A stretch of 64,000 bases of DNA, taken from contig NZ_JZKH01000002.1 of assembly GCF_000961885.1 (NCBI RefSeq), positions 124,001 through 188,000 on the forward strand, given 5' to 3'. The notes beneath the pieces were generated by a model. The model saw only the letters and a list, made by a program, of their open reading frames with translations. It made no database searches and was not told the DNA's origin. The DNA is from Streptomyces rubellomurinus. Its GTDB lineage: Bacteria > Actinomycetota > Actinomycetes > Streptomycetales > Streptomycetaceae. Position numbers and translations under genes: made by a program. Shown in pieces: positions 26,129-34,200 of the stretch. Within the stretch, counting starts at the first letter, position 1. The number at the start of each line of letters is the position of its first letter.

Positions 26129-26422
26129 CTACTCCGGGAAGCCCGGGATCACACCCTCTCCGTCGGCCATCAGCAGCTCGCGGACCTCTTCGATGGTCGC
26201 GTCCGCGCTCGGCAGGATCAGCTCGGACGGCTCCAGCGAATCCAGCGGCACCGGGGTGCCGTACTGCTTCACCGCGCCCAGCAGCTTGCCGTAGGCCTGC
26301 CGGAACAGCTCCTCGTCGCCCGACTCCACCGCCGTGACGAGGTCGGCGTCGAGCTGGTTGAGCAGGTTGAGGTGGTCCTCCCCCACCTCGAACTGCCCCT
26401 CGCCCATGACCCTCATGATCAT
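26129..26422 (-). CDS. pspAA: PspA-associated protein PspAA
   Basis: 97 residues: beta strand (MIMRVMGEGQFEV), a helix (HLNLLNQLDADLVTAVESGD) and an acidic C-terminus ending GVIPGFPE, the PspAA pattern. It partners the phage-shock protein PspA in membrane-stress responses. ATG at 26422 with GGGAG 9 bases upstream. It follows pspA by 32 bases on the same strand, so they form an operon. Confidence 0.88.
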   Translation of the reverse strand: MIMRVMGEGQFEVGEDHLNLLNQLDADLVTAVESGDEELFRQAYGKLLGAVKQYGTPVPLDSLEPSELILPSADATIEEVRELLMADGEGVIPGFPE

Positions 26423-26454
26423 GCCGTGCGTCTCCCTGGTCCGTGGGGTGGGGC

Positions 26455-27267
26455 TCAGCCCTTGTTGTAGTTGATCCGCGGGGTGTCCTGCGGGTGCGCG
26501 TCCTGCGGCGCCTGCTGGGGCTTGCCCTGCTCGATCGCGGCCGGGCCGGAGGACGGGCCGCCGCCCAGCTCGGCCTTCATCCGGGCCAGCTCCAGCTCGA
26601 CGTCGGAGCCGCCGGCGACGCGCTCCAGCTCCGCCTCGATGTCGTCCTTGCGGCCGAGACCGCTGGCGTCGTCGAGCGCGCCGGAGGCCAGCAGCTCGTC
26701 GATCGCGCCCGCCCGGGCCTGCATCTGGGCGGTCTTGTCCTCGGCCCGCTGGATGGCCAGGCCGACGTCGCCCATCTCCTCGGAGATGCCCGAGAAGGAC
26801 TCGGCGATCCGGGTCTGTGCCTGGGCGGCCGTGTAGGTCGCCTTGATGGTCTCCTTCTTGGTGCGGAAGGCGTCCACCTTGGCCTGCAGCCGCTGGGAGG
26901 CGAGCGTGAGCTTCTCCTCCTCGGCCTGCAGCTGCTGGTACTGCGTCTCCAGGTCGTTGATCTGGGACTGCATGTTGGCCTTGCGGGTCAACGCCTCGCG
27001 GGCCAGGTCCTCACGGCCGAGGGAGAGCGCCTTGCGGCCCTGGTCCTCGTACTTCGCCGACTGCTGCTGGAGCTGGGTCAGCTGGAGTTCCAGGCGCTTG
27101 CGCGAGGTCGCGACGTCCGCGACGCCACGCCGTACCTTCTGCAGCAGCTCGAGCTGCTTCTGGTAGGAGTAGTCGAGCGTCTCACGCGGGTCTTCCGCCC
27201 GGTCCAAGGCCTTGTTCGCCTTGGAGCGGAAGATCAGCCCCATACGCTTCATGATTCCGTCGCTCAT
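26455..27267 (-). CDS. pspA: Phage shock protein A / IM30 family
   Basis: 270 residues, almost entirely coiled coil (residues ~20-220), opening with the conserved MKRMGLIFRSKANKALDRAEDP-type amphipathic region and DPRETLDYSYQKQLE. It binds stressed inner membrane in ESCRT-III-like assemblies. The C-terminal ~45 residues are Gly/Pro/Gln-rich tail. I used ATG 27267 (a GAGG lies close upstream); an internal ATG at 27252 is also possible. Confidence 0.93.
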   Translation of the reverse strand: MSDGIMKRMGLIFRSKANKALDRAEDPRETLDYSYQKQLELLQKVRRGVADVATSRKRLELQLTQLQQQSAKYEDQGRKALSLGREDLAREALTRKANMQSQINDLETQYQQLQAEEEKLTLASQRLQAKVDAFRTKKETIKATYTAAQAQTRIAESFSGISEEMGDVGLAIQRAEDKTAQMQARAGAIDELLASGALDDASGLGRKDDIEAELERVAGGSDVELELARMKAELGGGPSSGPAAIEQGKPQQAPQDAHPQDTPRINYNKG

Positions 27268-27568
27268 GGGCCTCGGGTGCCCCCTTCTCCGGCCTGCGGT
27301 ATTAAATCTCGTTACCAGACACGACGAGTGTATGTGCAGCGAGCCCGTCGCCGCAGTGCACCTGCCTGCAACAAGACTGCTACAGGCATCGACGGCAGTT
27401 CCTCATCCCCCGGGTGGATCTGCCGCTCATCCCCCCCATCGTCCATCCGACTGATCCCCTACGGGAAGGGGCCGGGAAACCCCGCCGCGGCCGCGGAGCC
27501 GGATATCGATACGGGTTCGGATCCGAGGGGACCGGTGGAAGCTCCTCCGCACCCCGTACGCTGGTGTT
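27268..27568. other. Intergenic region between divergent pspA and the DUF3043 gene
   Basis: About 300 bases with an unusually A+T-containing patch near 27298-27345 on the pspA side, likely the pspA promoter zone. On the plus strand TACGCT (27557-27562) lies 6 bases before the GTG at 27569, a leaderless arrangement. No gene seen. Confidence 0.45.
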
Positions 27569-28168
27569 GTGTTCCGACGCCGTTCAGATGATGCCGCCGC
27601 CTCCTCCTCCGTGCTGGAGAAGCAGGACGAGACGCCGCAGTCCCGCCACCCGGAGGCCAAGAAGGGCCGCCCCACCCCCAAGCGCAGCGAGGCCGAGGCC
27701 AGCCGCCGCACCCGGGTGACGGTGCCCAAGGACCGCAAGGAGGCCGCCAAGCAGGCCCGCGAGCGGATGCGCGTCGAGCGCGAGAAGCAGCGCCAGGCCC
27801 TGATGGACGGCGACGAGCGCCACCTGCCGGCCCGCGACAAGGGCCCGGTGCGCAAGTTCGCCCGCGACTACGTGGACGCCCGCTGGTCGCTCGCCGAGTT
27901 CTTCCTGCCGGCCGCCGTGGTCATCCTGGTGATGAGCATCATCAAGATCTCCAACGTGCAGCTGCTGTCCACGCTGCTGTTCCTGCTGTTCTTCGTGTTC
28001 GTGATCCTGGACTTCGTCCGCCTCGGCTTCGGCCTGCGCAAGCAGCTCGCCGAGCGCTTCCCGAACGAGAACACCCGCGGCGTGGTCGCCTACGGCATCA
28101 TGCGCACCCTGCAGATGCGCCGCCTGCGCCTGCCCAAGCCGCAGGTGGGGCGCGGGGAGAAGCCCTGA
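27569..28168 (+). CDS. DUF3043 family membrane protein
   Basis: 199 residues. The N-terminal half is highly charged (KKGRPTPKRSEAEASRRTRV, then KEAAKQARERMRVEREKQR). Two membrane helices follow (~110-130 and ~135-155: AEFFLPAAVVILVMS, LLSTLLFLLFFVFVILDF), then a basic tail ending LRLPKPQVGRGEKP. This is the actinobacterial DUF3043 pattern; function unknown. The GTG start has no Shine-Dalgarno sequence but a -10-like TACGCT 6 bases upstream. Confidence 0.85.
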   Translation: MFRRRSDDAAASSSVLEKQDETPQSRHPEAKKGRPTPKRSEAEASRRTRVTVPKDRKEAAKQARERMRVEREKQRQALMDGDERHLPARDKGPVRKFARDYVDARWSLAEFFLPAAVVILVMSIIKISNVQLLSTLLFLLFFVFVILDFVRLGFGLRKQLAERFPNENTRGVVAYGIMRTLQMRRLRLPKPQVGRGEKP

Positions 28169-28179
28169 CCGCCGAACCG

Positions 28180-29088
28180 GTGGACTCCGGCTGGGCCCCG
28201 CCGCACTGGGAGGGGCCCGGCCTCTACGCCGTTCCCGGGCAGGGCGGCACGCTCCCCGGGCAGGGCGACGGCGGCCACGACCGGATCGGCCAGGAGCGCC
28301 GGCTGCCCTCCCGCAGCGGCTCCTTCGCCGGCGGCACCGGCGCCTGGCTGGAGCGGCTCGGCGGACTGCGCAACTTCGTCCGCCAGGAGCTGGTCGCCCG
28401 GCAGCTCGCCGAACAGCTGGCCGGACGGCACGCCCAGCGCGTCCTCGACATCGGCTGCGGCCAGGGCACCCAGGCGCTCCGGCTGGCCCGGGCCGGCCAC
28501 TACGTCACCGGCATCGACTCCGATCCGGTCGCCCTCGGCGTCGCCCAGGGCGCGCTCGCCGAGGAGCCGCCCGAGGTGCGCGGCCGGCTGCAGCTGCTCA
28601 GCGGCGACGGCCACCAGTGCGGGCGCTGGTTCGGCCCGCGCAGCTTCGACGTGGTGCTCTGCCACGGCGTCCTGATGTACCTGCCCGACCCGGACCCGAT
28701 GATCGCCTCGCTGGCCCGGCTGCTGGCTCCCGGCGGGCTGCTCTCGCTGCTGGTCCGCAACCGCGACGCGCTCGCGCTGCGGCCCGCCGCCGCCGGGGAC
28801 TGGCGGGCCGCCCTGCACGCCTTCGAGAGCGACCGGTACTACAACCGGCTCGGGCTGGCCGCCCGCGCCGACCGGCTCGCCGACCTCACCGTCACCCTCT
28901 CCGAGGTGTCGGTGCCGCTGCGGCACTGGTACGGCGTCCGCGTCTTCACCGACAACGCGCCCGACGACGCCGCGCCGCCGGTGGACGGGCGGCAGCTGGC
29001 CCAGCTGCTCGAGGCCGAGGACCGGGCCGCCCGCACCGACCCGTACCGGCAGGTCGCGGCGCTGCTGCACGTGGTCGGAGCCAAATAG
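28180..29088 (+). CDS. Class I SAM-dependent methyltransferase
   Basis: 302 residues. The SAM-binding core has VLDIGCGQGTQALRLA (motif I, ~88-103), GIDSDPVALGVA (acidic end of strand 2), FDVVLCHGVLMYLPDP (motif IV) and LAPGGLLSLLVRN. The first ~50 residues are a Gly/Pro-rich extension. GTG start at 28180; the better-placed ribosome binding site (GGGGAG in the DUF3043 end) would instead suit an in-frame CTG at 28165, so the N-terminus is uncertain. It follows the DUF3043 gene by 11 bases. Substrate unknown. Confidence 0.87.
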   Translation: MDSGWAPPHWEGPGLYAVPGQGGTLPGQGDGGHDRIGQERRLPSRSGSFAGGTGAWLERLGGLRNFVRQELVARQLAEQLAGRHAQRVLDIGCGQGTQALRLARAGHYVTGIDSDPVALGVAQGALAEEPPEVRGRLQLLSGDGHQCGRWFGPRSFDVVLCHGVLMYLPDPDPMIASLARLLAPGGLLSLLVRNRDALALRPAAAGDWRAALHAFESDRYYNRLGLAARADRLADLTVTLSEVSVPLRHWYGVRVFTDNAPDDAAPPVDGRQLAQLLEAEDRAARTDPYRQVAALLHVVGAK

Positions 29089-29091
29089 GGC

Positions 29092-29292
29092 TCAGGCCTC
29101 GTGCAGGCTCATCGAGTAGACGACCCGGTCGTCCTCCAGCAGCACGGCGTTGTCCACGCCGTCCTCCGCGAGCTGCTTCCAGGTCTCCCCGATCCAGGTC
29201 TCGGCGTCGCCCTGACCGGCGAACTCCTCCTGGCCGCCGGCCGGCGCCACCACACTGCCGTCCGCCTTCTCGTACCGCCACGTCCAGACCAT
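29092..29292 (-). CDS. Small conserved hypothetical protein
   Basis: 66 residues: WTWRYEKADGSVV, an acidic middle (DAETWIGETWKQLAEDGV) and strands VLLEDDRVVYSMSL. It looks like a small alpha/beta protein found as a free-standing gene in streptomycetes. ATG with GAAGGAG 8 bases upstream, a strong ribosome binding site that supports a real gene. It converges on the methyltransferase with 3 bases between stops. Confidence 0.75.
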   Translation of the reverse strand: MVWTWRYEKADGSVVAPAGGQEEFAGQGDAETWIGETWKQLAEDGVDNAVLLEDDRVVYSMSLHEA

Positions 29293-29404
29293 GTCGGCTC
29301 CTTCGCCCCTGACGCCGCGTTGCCCTGTGCACTGCCGCGTGTGCTGCGCACCATAGCCTGCCCGCCCGGATCTTCCGTATGCCTGGTCGGGCAGGATGGA
29401 CGCC

Positions 29405-29989
29405 ATGGCGACGCATCTCCCGCTCCCCCGCACGCTGCTGCTCGGCGGCGCCCGGTCCGGCAAGTCCACCCGCGCCGAGCAGCTGCTGGCCGAGCACCCC
29501 GACGTCCTGTACGTGGCCACCGGCGGCACCCGGGACGGCGACGCCGAGTGGGCCCAGCGGGTCGCCCTGCACCGGGAGCGGCGGCCGGCGAGCTGGCGCA
29601 CCGCGGAGACCTGCGAGCTGGAGGCCGTCCTCGCCGACACCGCCGACCCGGCGCCGGTGCTGGTCGACTGCCTGGCTCTGTGGCTCACCGCCGTCATGGA
29701 CGAGTGCGGCGCCTGGGACGACGGGGTGTGGGCGGACGGCGGCGAGGCGGCGGTGCAGCGGCGCTGCGAGTCGCTGGCCCGGGCCTGGGCGGCCACCGGG
29801 CGCACGGTGGTGGCGGTCAGCAACGAGGTCGGCATGGGCGTCGTCCCGGCGACCGCCGCCGGGCGGCGCTTCCGGGACACCCTGGGCCGGCTCAACATGG
29901 CCGTCGCGGACGCCTCGGAGCGCGTGCTGCTGGTCGTCGCGGGGCAGGTTCTGACGGTCAAGCCGAGCCCGAATACCTGTGGCGTGTAG
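29405..29989 (+). CDS. cobU: Adenosylcobinamide kinase / guanylyltransferase
   Basis: 194 residues. P-loop LLGGARSGKST (Lys20), the guanylylated-histidine region ALHRERRPASW, VLVDCLALWLT (Walker B-like) and SNEVGMGVVP identify CobU. It phosphorylates adenosylcobinamide and attaches GMP in late cobalamin assembly. ATG 29405 with AGGA 8 bases upstream; an ATG three codons earlier is less well spaced. cobT follows after 11 bases. No cobalamin riboswitch is visible upstream. Confidence 0.95.
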   Translation: MATHLPLPRTLLLGGARSGKSTRAEQLLAEHPDVLYVATGGTRDGDAEWAQRVALHRERRPASWRTAETCELEAVLADTADPAPVLVDCLALWLTAVMDECGAWDDGVWADGGEAAVQRRCESLARAWAATGRTVVAVSNEVGMGVVPATAAGRRFRDTLGRLNMAVADASERVLLVVAGQVLTVKPSPNTCGV

Positions 29990-30000
29990 CCTTCCGACCG

Positions 30001-31125
30001 ATGGACACGACCGTGGATCTCGATACGTTCTCCTCGCTCGTCGAGCGCCCCGACGAGAGCGCCCGGCGGGCCGCCGACGAACGCTGGCAGGCGGCCGACC
30101 GGCCGCGCGGCGGGCTCGGGAAGCTGGAGGAGCTGGGCAGCTGGCTGTCGTCCGTGCAGGGGCGCTCCCCGGTGCGGCCGGTGACGGCCCCCAAGGTGGT
30201 GCTGTTCGCCGGTGACCACGGCGTGGCATCGCTCGGGGTCTCCCGGCTGCCCGCCGAGGGCGGCACCGCGGCACGGGTGCGGGCGGTGCTGGACGGCAGC
30301 GCGCCGGTCGCCCGGCTGGCCGCGCGCTACGGCGCCGAGGTGCGGGTGGTCGACGTCGCGGTCGACGCCGACCCCGCCGACTTCCCGGAGGAGGTGACCG
30401 CGCACCGCGTCCGCCGCGGCTCCGGCCGGATCGACGTCGAGGACGCGCTCACCCCCGCGGAGACCGTCCGGGCGTTCCGGGCCGGCATGGCCGTCGCCGA
30501 CGAGGAGGCCGACGCCGGCACCGACCTGGTGCTGCTCGGCGACCTCGGGGTCGGCTCCACCACGGTGGCCGGCGTGCTGGTCGGCGCGCTGTGCGGGACG
30601 GACGCGGCCGCGGTGTGCGGGCGCGGCTCCGGCATCGACGACCGGGTGTGGATGGTCAAGTGCGCCACCATCCGCGACGCGCTGCGGCGGGCCCGTCCGG
30701 TGCTCGGCGACCAGCTGGCGCTGCTCGGCACCACCGGCGGCGCCGACTTCGCCGCCATCACCGGCTTCCTGCTGCAGGCCGCCGCCCGCCGCCTGCCGGT
30801 GGTGCTGGACGGCGTCGTCTCGGCCGCCTGCGCGCTGGTCGCCCAGCGGATCGCCTTCCGGGCGCCGGAGTGGTGGCGGGCCGGGCAGCCCAGCGGTGAG
30901 CCCGCGCAGGCCAAGGCGTACGACCGGCTGACCCTGACCCCGCTGCAGGACCAGGGCATCACCATGGGCGAGGGCGTCGGCGCGCTGCTGGCGCTGCCGC
31001 TGCTGCAGGCCGCCGGGGACACCCTGGCGGACGAGGCGCCGGAGCCGTACGCGCCGCGGGCGCCGAAGGAGCCGAAGCCGCAGCCGCAACTGCCCTCCGC
31101 GGCGGACCTGCTCCGGCGGCTGTAG
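30001..31125 (+). CDS. cobT: Nicotinate-nucleotide-dimethylbenzimidazole phosphoribosyltransferase
   Basis: 374 residues. CobT makes alpha-ribazole phosphate, the lower-ligand nucleotide of B12. Motifs: RPRGGLGKLEELGSWL, VVLFAGDHGV, LLGDLGVGSTTVAGVL, and the catalytic glutamate in QGITMGEGVGALLALPLL. The last ~45 residues are a Pro/Glu/Lys-rich tail. ATG at 30001, 11 bases after cobU, without a clear ribosome binding site, so it may depend on coupling. Confidence 0.95.
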   Translation: MDTTVDLDTFSSLVERPDESARRAADERWQAADRPRGGLGKLEELGSWLSSVQGRSPVRPVTAPKVVLFAGDHGVASLGVSRLPAEGGTAARVRAVLDGSAPVARLAARYGAEVRVVDVAVDADPADFPEEVTAHRVRRGSGRIDVEDALTPAETVRAFRAGMAVADEEADAGTDLVLLGDLGVGSTTVAGVLVGALCGTDAAAVCGRGSGIDDRVWMVKCATIRDALRRARPVLGDQLALLGTTGGADFAAITGFLLQAAARRLPVVLDGVVSAACALVAQRIAFRAPEWWRAGQPSGEPAQAKAYDRLTLTPLQDQGITMGEGVGALLALPLLQAAGDTLADEAPEPYAPRAPKEPKPQPQLPSAADLLRRL

Positions 31126-31183
31126 CCACGACCCACCCGACTGCCGCGCCATCGGCCCGACTTCGGGAACGGGCTCCGGCCTT

Positions 31184-31216
31184 CCCCGCGCCCGCTCAGC
31201 GGGCGCGGGGTTTCTC
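31184..31216 (+). terminator. Terminator or attenuator between cobT and cobS
   Basis: CCCCGCGCCCGC, loop TCA, GCGGGCGCGGGG, then TTTCTCGTT: a strong intrinsic hairpin with T-run, 59 bases after cobT and 34 bases before cobS. It should reduce read-through into cobS. Confidence 0.85.
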
Positions 31217-31243
31217 GTTGCACACGTAGGAGGAGCAGGGCCG

Positions 31244-32035
31244 ATGCCGGACGAGCGGGAACGGGCCGACTGGGCCGAGGGGTTGCGGTTCGCGTTCGGG
31301 ACGCTGTCGGTGCTGCGGGTACGGGTCGACCGCTGGGACCGCGCGGCGGGCGCCCGGGCGATGGCGGCGGCGCCGCTGGTGGGGCTGGCGCTGGGCGCGA
31401 TCGCGGCCGGCGCCGGGGCGTTCACCGCCTGGCGGGCCGGCGGACCGCTCGGCGCGGTGGCCGCGGTCGGCGTGCTCGCCGCGCTGACCCGGGGGCTGCA
31501 CCTGGACGGCCTCGCGGACGTCGCGGACGGGCTGGGCAGCGGCAAGCCGGCCGAGGACGCCCTGCGGATCATGAAGCAGTCCGACATCGGACCGTTCGGC
31601 GTGCTGACCCTGCTCCTGGTGCTGCTGGCCCAGGTCGCCGCGCTGGCCGGGCAGTTCGGGCACTCGACGCTGCGCGGCGCGCTCGCCGTGCTGGCCTCGG
31701 CGGCCGCCGCCCGCTGCGCGCTCGCCTGGGGCTGCCTGCGGTCGGTGCCGGCCGCCCGGCCGGGCGGGCTCGGCGCGATGGTGGCGAGCACGGTGACCCC
31801 GGCCGCGGCGCTCGCCGCGACCGGCGGCACGGCCCTGGCCCTGGCGCTGCTCGGACTGTTCGACGGATGGTCAGCCCTGCGCCTGCCCGCGGCCGTTGCG
31901 CTCGGCGTCGGCGGTGCCCGACTGCTGCTCAGCCGGTGTGTCCGGCGCCTCGGCGGAATCACCGGGGACGTGCTCGGCGCGATGGCGGAGACGGCCGCGA
32001 CGGGCACCCTGTTCGCCTTGGCGTTGCTCGGCTGA
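31244..32035 (+). CDS. cobS: Cobalamin (5'-phosphate) synthase
   Basis: 263 residues, polytopic membrane protein. The family motif RGLHLDGLADVADGLGS is near residue 85-101, followed by GKPAEDALRIMKQSDIGPFG and, near the C-terminus, GGITGDVLGAMAE. It joins adenosylcobinamide-GDP with alpha-ribazole at the membrane, the last step of B12 synthesis. ATG with AGGAGGAG upstream. Confidence 0.95.
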   Translation: MPDERERADWAEGLRFAFGTLSVLRVRVDRWDRAAGARAMAAAPLVGLALGAIAAGAGAFTAWRAGGPLGAVAAVGVLAALTRGLHLDGLADVADGLGSGKPAEDALRIMKQSDIGPFGVLTLLLVLLAQVAALAGQFGHSTLRGALAVLASAAAARCALAWGCLRSVPAARPGGLGAMVASTVTPAAALAATGGTALALALLGLFDGWSALRLPAAVALGVGGARLLLSRCVRRLGGITGDVLGAMAETAATGTLFALALLG

Positions 32036-32292
32036 CACCGGGCGGCGCGTGATCCCACCATGCGGACTACCATGCGTGGAGCACCGCAGCCCTGCACCGT
32101 GGCAGGTCCTGCCCGTCCGGCCCGTACCGCGGAGCCGGGGCCTCTGGTGTGCGCGGCCGCGACGGCGGACGCGCGCGCCAGGGGGCCCGGACCCGGAGGC
32201 GCGCCGGCGGACCGGCCTGCGACGGCGGGCTGCGCCGGTGCGGCAGCCTCGCCGCGACCGGCCGTGGACCGCGAAAGAACAGGACGCATTAC

Positions 32293-33798
32293 GTGACTGC
32301 ATTGTCTGTGAGCACCTCCTCCGCCGCCTCACTGCGCGCGGACGCCCTGGTGGTCGGTGTCGCCAAGGGCCCCAAGGGCATCGTGCTGGCCCCGGGCGCC
32401 GAGGCCGTGAACGAGGCGTTCGAGGGCAAGCTGGCCGAGGTCCTCGGCACCCTGGGCGCCACCGGCGCCGAGGGCGAGACCGTCAAGGTGCCCTCCGCCG
32501 CCGGCCTGAAGGCCGCGCTCGTGCTCGCGGTCGGCCTCGGCGAGGCCGCCGAGTCCGGTTACGAGCTGGAGGCGCTGCGCCGCGCCGCCGGTGTCGCCGC
32601 CCGCACCCTGGCCGGCACCAAGAAGGCCGCGCTGGCCCTGCCGGCCGAGTCCGCCGAGGAGATCGAGGCGCTGGCGCTGGGCGGTCTGCTCGGCTCGTAC
32701 GCCTTCGGCGCCTACAAGGGCGAGGGCAACGGCAAGGAGCCGGTCGGCGAGCTGGTCCTGCTGACCGCCCGCAAGGGCAGCAAGGACGCCAAGGCGGCCG
32801 TCGAGCGCGCCACCGCGCTCGGCGAGGAGATGAACCGCGCCCGCGACCTGGTCAACACCGCGCCGAACGACCTGAACCCGAAGAGCTTCGCCGCGATCGC
32901 CCAGGCGGCCGGCAAGGAGCACGGCCTCAAGGTCGAGGTGCTGGACGAGAAGGCGCTGACCAAGGGCGGCTTCGGCGGCCTGCTGGGCGTCGGCACCGGC
33001 TCGGTCAACCCGCCGCGGCTGGTGAAGGTGGCCTACACCCACCCGAAGGCGAAGGCCACGCTGGCCTTCGTCGGCAAGGGCATCACCTACGACTCGGGCG
33101 GCATCTCGCTGAAGCCGGCCGGCCACAACGAGACCATGAAGTGCGACATGGCCGGCGCCGCCGCCGTGTTCGCCGCCGTGGTCGCCGCCAAGCGCCTGGG
33201 CCTGACCGTCAACGTGACCGCCTGGCTCGCGCTGGCCGAGAACATGCCGTCCGGCTCCGCCACCCGCCCCGGCGACGTGCTGCGGATGTACGGCGGCAAG
33301 ACCGTCGAGGTGCTGAACACGGACGCCGAGGGCCGCCTGGTGCTGGCCGACGCGATCGTGAAGGCCGGCGAGGAGCAGCCGGACGTCATCGTCGACGTGG
33401 CGACCCTGACCGGCGCCATGGTGCTGGCCCTGGGCAACCGCACCTTCGGCGTGATGGCCAACGACGACGAGCTGCGCGACACCCTGCACGCCCTGGCGGG
33501 CGAGGTCGGCGAGCAGTCCTGGCCGATGCCGCTGCCGGCCGACCTGCGCAAGGGCATGACCGACTCGACCATCGCCGACCTGGCCAACATGGGCGAGCGG
33601 ATGGGCGGCGGCCTGGTGGCCGGCCTGTTCCTGAAGGAGTTCGTGGCCGAGGGCATCGACTGGGCGCACCTGGACATCGCCGGCCCGGCGTTCCACGAGG
33701 GCGCGCCGTACGGCTACACCCCGAAGGGCGGCACCGCGAGCGCGGTGCGCACCCTGGTCCGCTTCGCCGAGCAGACGGCCGCCAACGGCAAGGCCTGA
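32293..33798 (+). CDS. pepA: Leucyl aminopeptidase (M17)
   Basis: 501 residues. The two-metal active site is visible: FVGKGITYDSGGISLKP (Lys, Asp), MKCDMAGAA and the signature NTDAEGRLVLAD. N-terminal ~160 residues form the macro-like domain of M17 hexamers. It removes N-terminal residues from peptides, in the cytosol. GTG start at 32293 with AGGA 8 bases upstream. Strong terminator follows. Confidence 0.97.
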   Translation: MTALSVSTSSAASLRADALVVGVAKGPKGIVLAPGAEAVNEAFEGKLAEVLGTLGATGAEGETVKVPSAAGLKAALVLAVGLGEAAESGYELEALRRAAGVAARTLAGTKKAALALPAESAEEIEALALGGLLGSYAFGAYKGEGNGKEPVGELVLLTARKGSKDAKAAVERATALGEEMNRARDLVNTAPNDLNPKSFAAIAQAAGKEHGLKVEVLDEKALTKGGFGGLLGVGTGSVNPPRLVKVAYTHPKAKATLAFVGKGITYDSGGISLKPAGHNETMKCDMAGAAAVFAAVVAAKRLGLTVNVTAWLALAENMPSGSATRPGDVLRMYGGKTVEVLNTDAEGRLVLADAIVKAGEEQPDVIVDVATLTGAMVLALGNRTFGVMANDDELRDTLHALAGEVGEQSWPMPLPADLRKGMTDSTIADLANMGERMGGGLVAGLFLKEFVAEGIDWAHLDIAGPAFHEGAPYGYTPKGGTASAVRTLVRFAEQTAANGKA

Positions 33799-33815
33799 TC
33801 CGGTAGCGCTCCACG

Positions 33816-33851
33816 ACGGGGCCCGGCGCACTGCGCGCCGGGCCCCGTTTC
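33816..33851 (+). terminator. Terminator of pepA
   Basis: ACGGGGCCCGGCGC pairs with GCGCGCCGGGCCCCGT followed by TTT; 18 bases after the pepA stop. Confidence 0.9.
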
Positions 33852-34200
33852 GTGCTCTCCGGCGGGTTACCTGCGAGTAGGACGCGAATGTGGCGCGCAC
33901 CCCTGTTCGCTGCGGGCGAAACTTTGTTCCACAGTGCGGAAGAGCCCCCGCCGGGCGGTGCGGAAGACGCCCGTCCGGCGGCTGTCAACACCGCGTTGAG
34001 CTGGGATGATGCCCTTCGCCAGGGGGTGTCACCGCCCCGGTGACCACTCTGTGGGACGCCTCCGGGGCAGACCCGGACATCAGCCACCGCGAACAAGTGC
34101 GAAGATGTATTTCCGGCACGACTGGGCGCCCCACAAAGGCTTCCGACCCACCGGACCGCGACCGGCCCGGCGACCCACCCCATTGCATGGAGGACGTGAC
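33852..34200. other. Intergenic region upstream of lpdA
   Basis: About 350 bases with no supportable gene. It must hold the lpdA promoter; AT-richer words occur near 33905-33930 and 34100-34115 but I cannot assign -35/-10 boxes. The lpdA ribosome binding site (GGAGG) is at its right end. Confidence 0.4.

Noticed and set aside
29293..29404. Cobalamin riboswitch upstream of cobU
   Set aside because: The gap is only about 110 bases and shows none of the B12-box sequence.
29092..32289. Very long minus-strand open frame (over 1000 codons) opposite cobU-cobT-cobS
   Set aside because: It lies antisense to three clear genes and is an artefact of high third-position GC. Only its last 66 codons, with their own ATG and ribosome binding site, are a credible gene.
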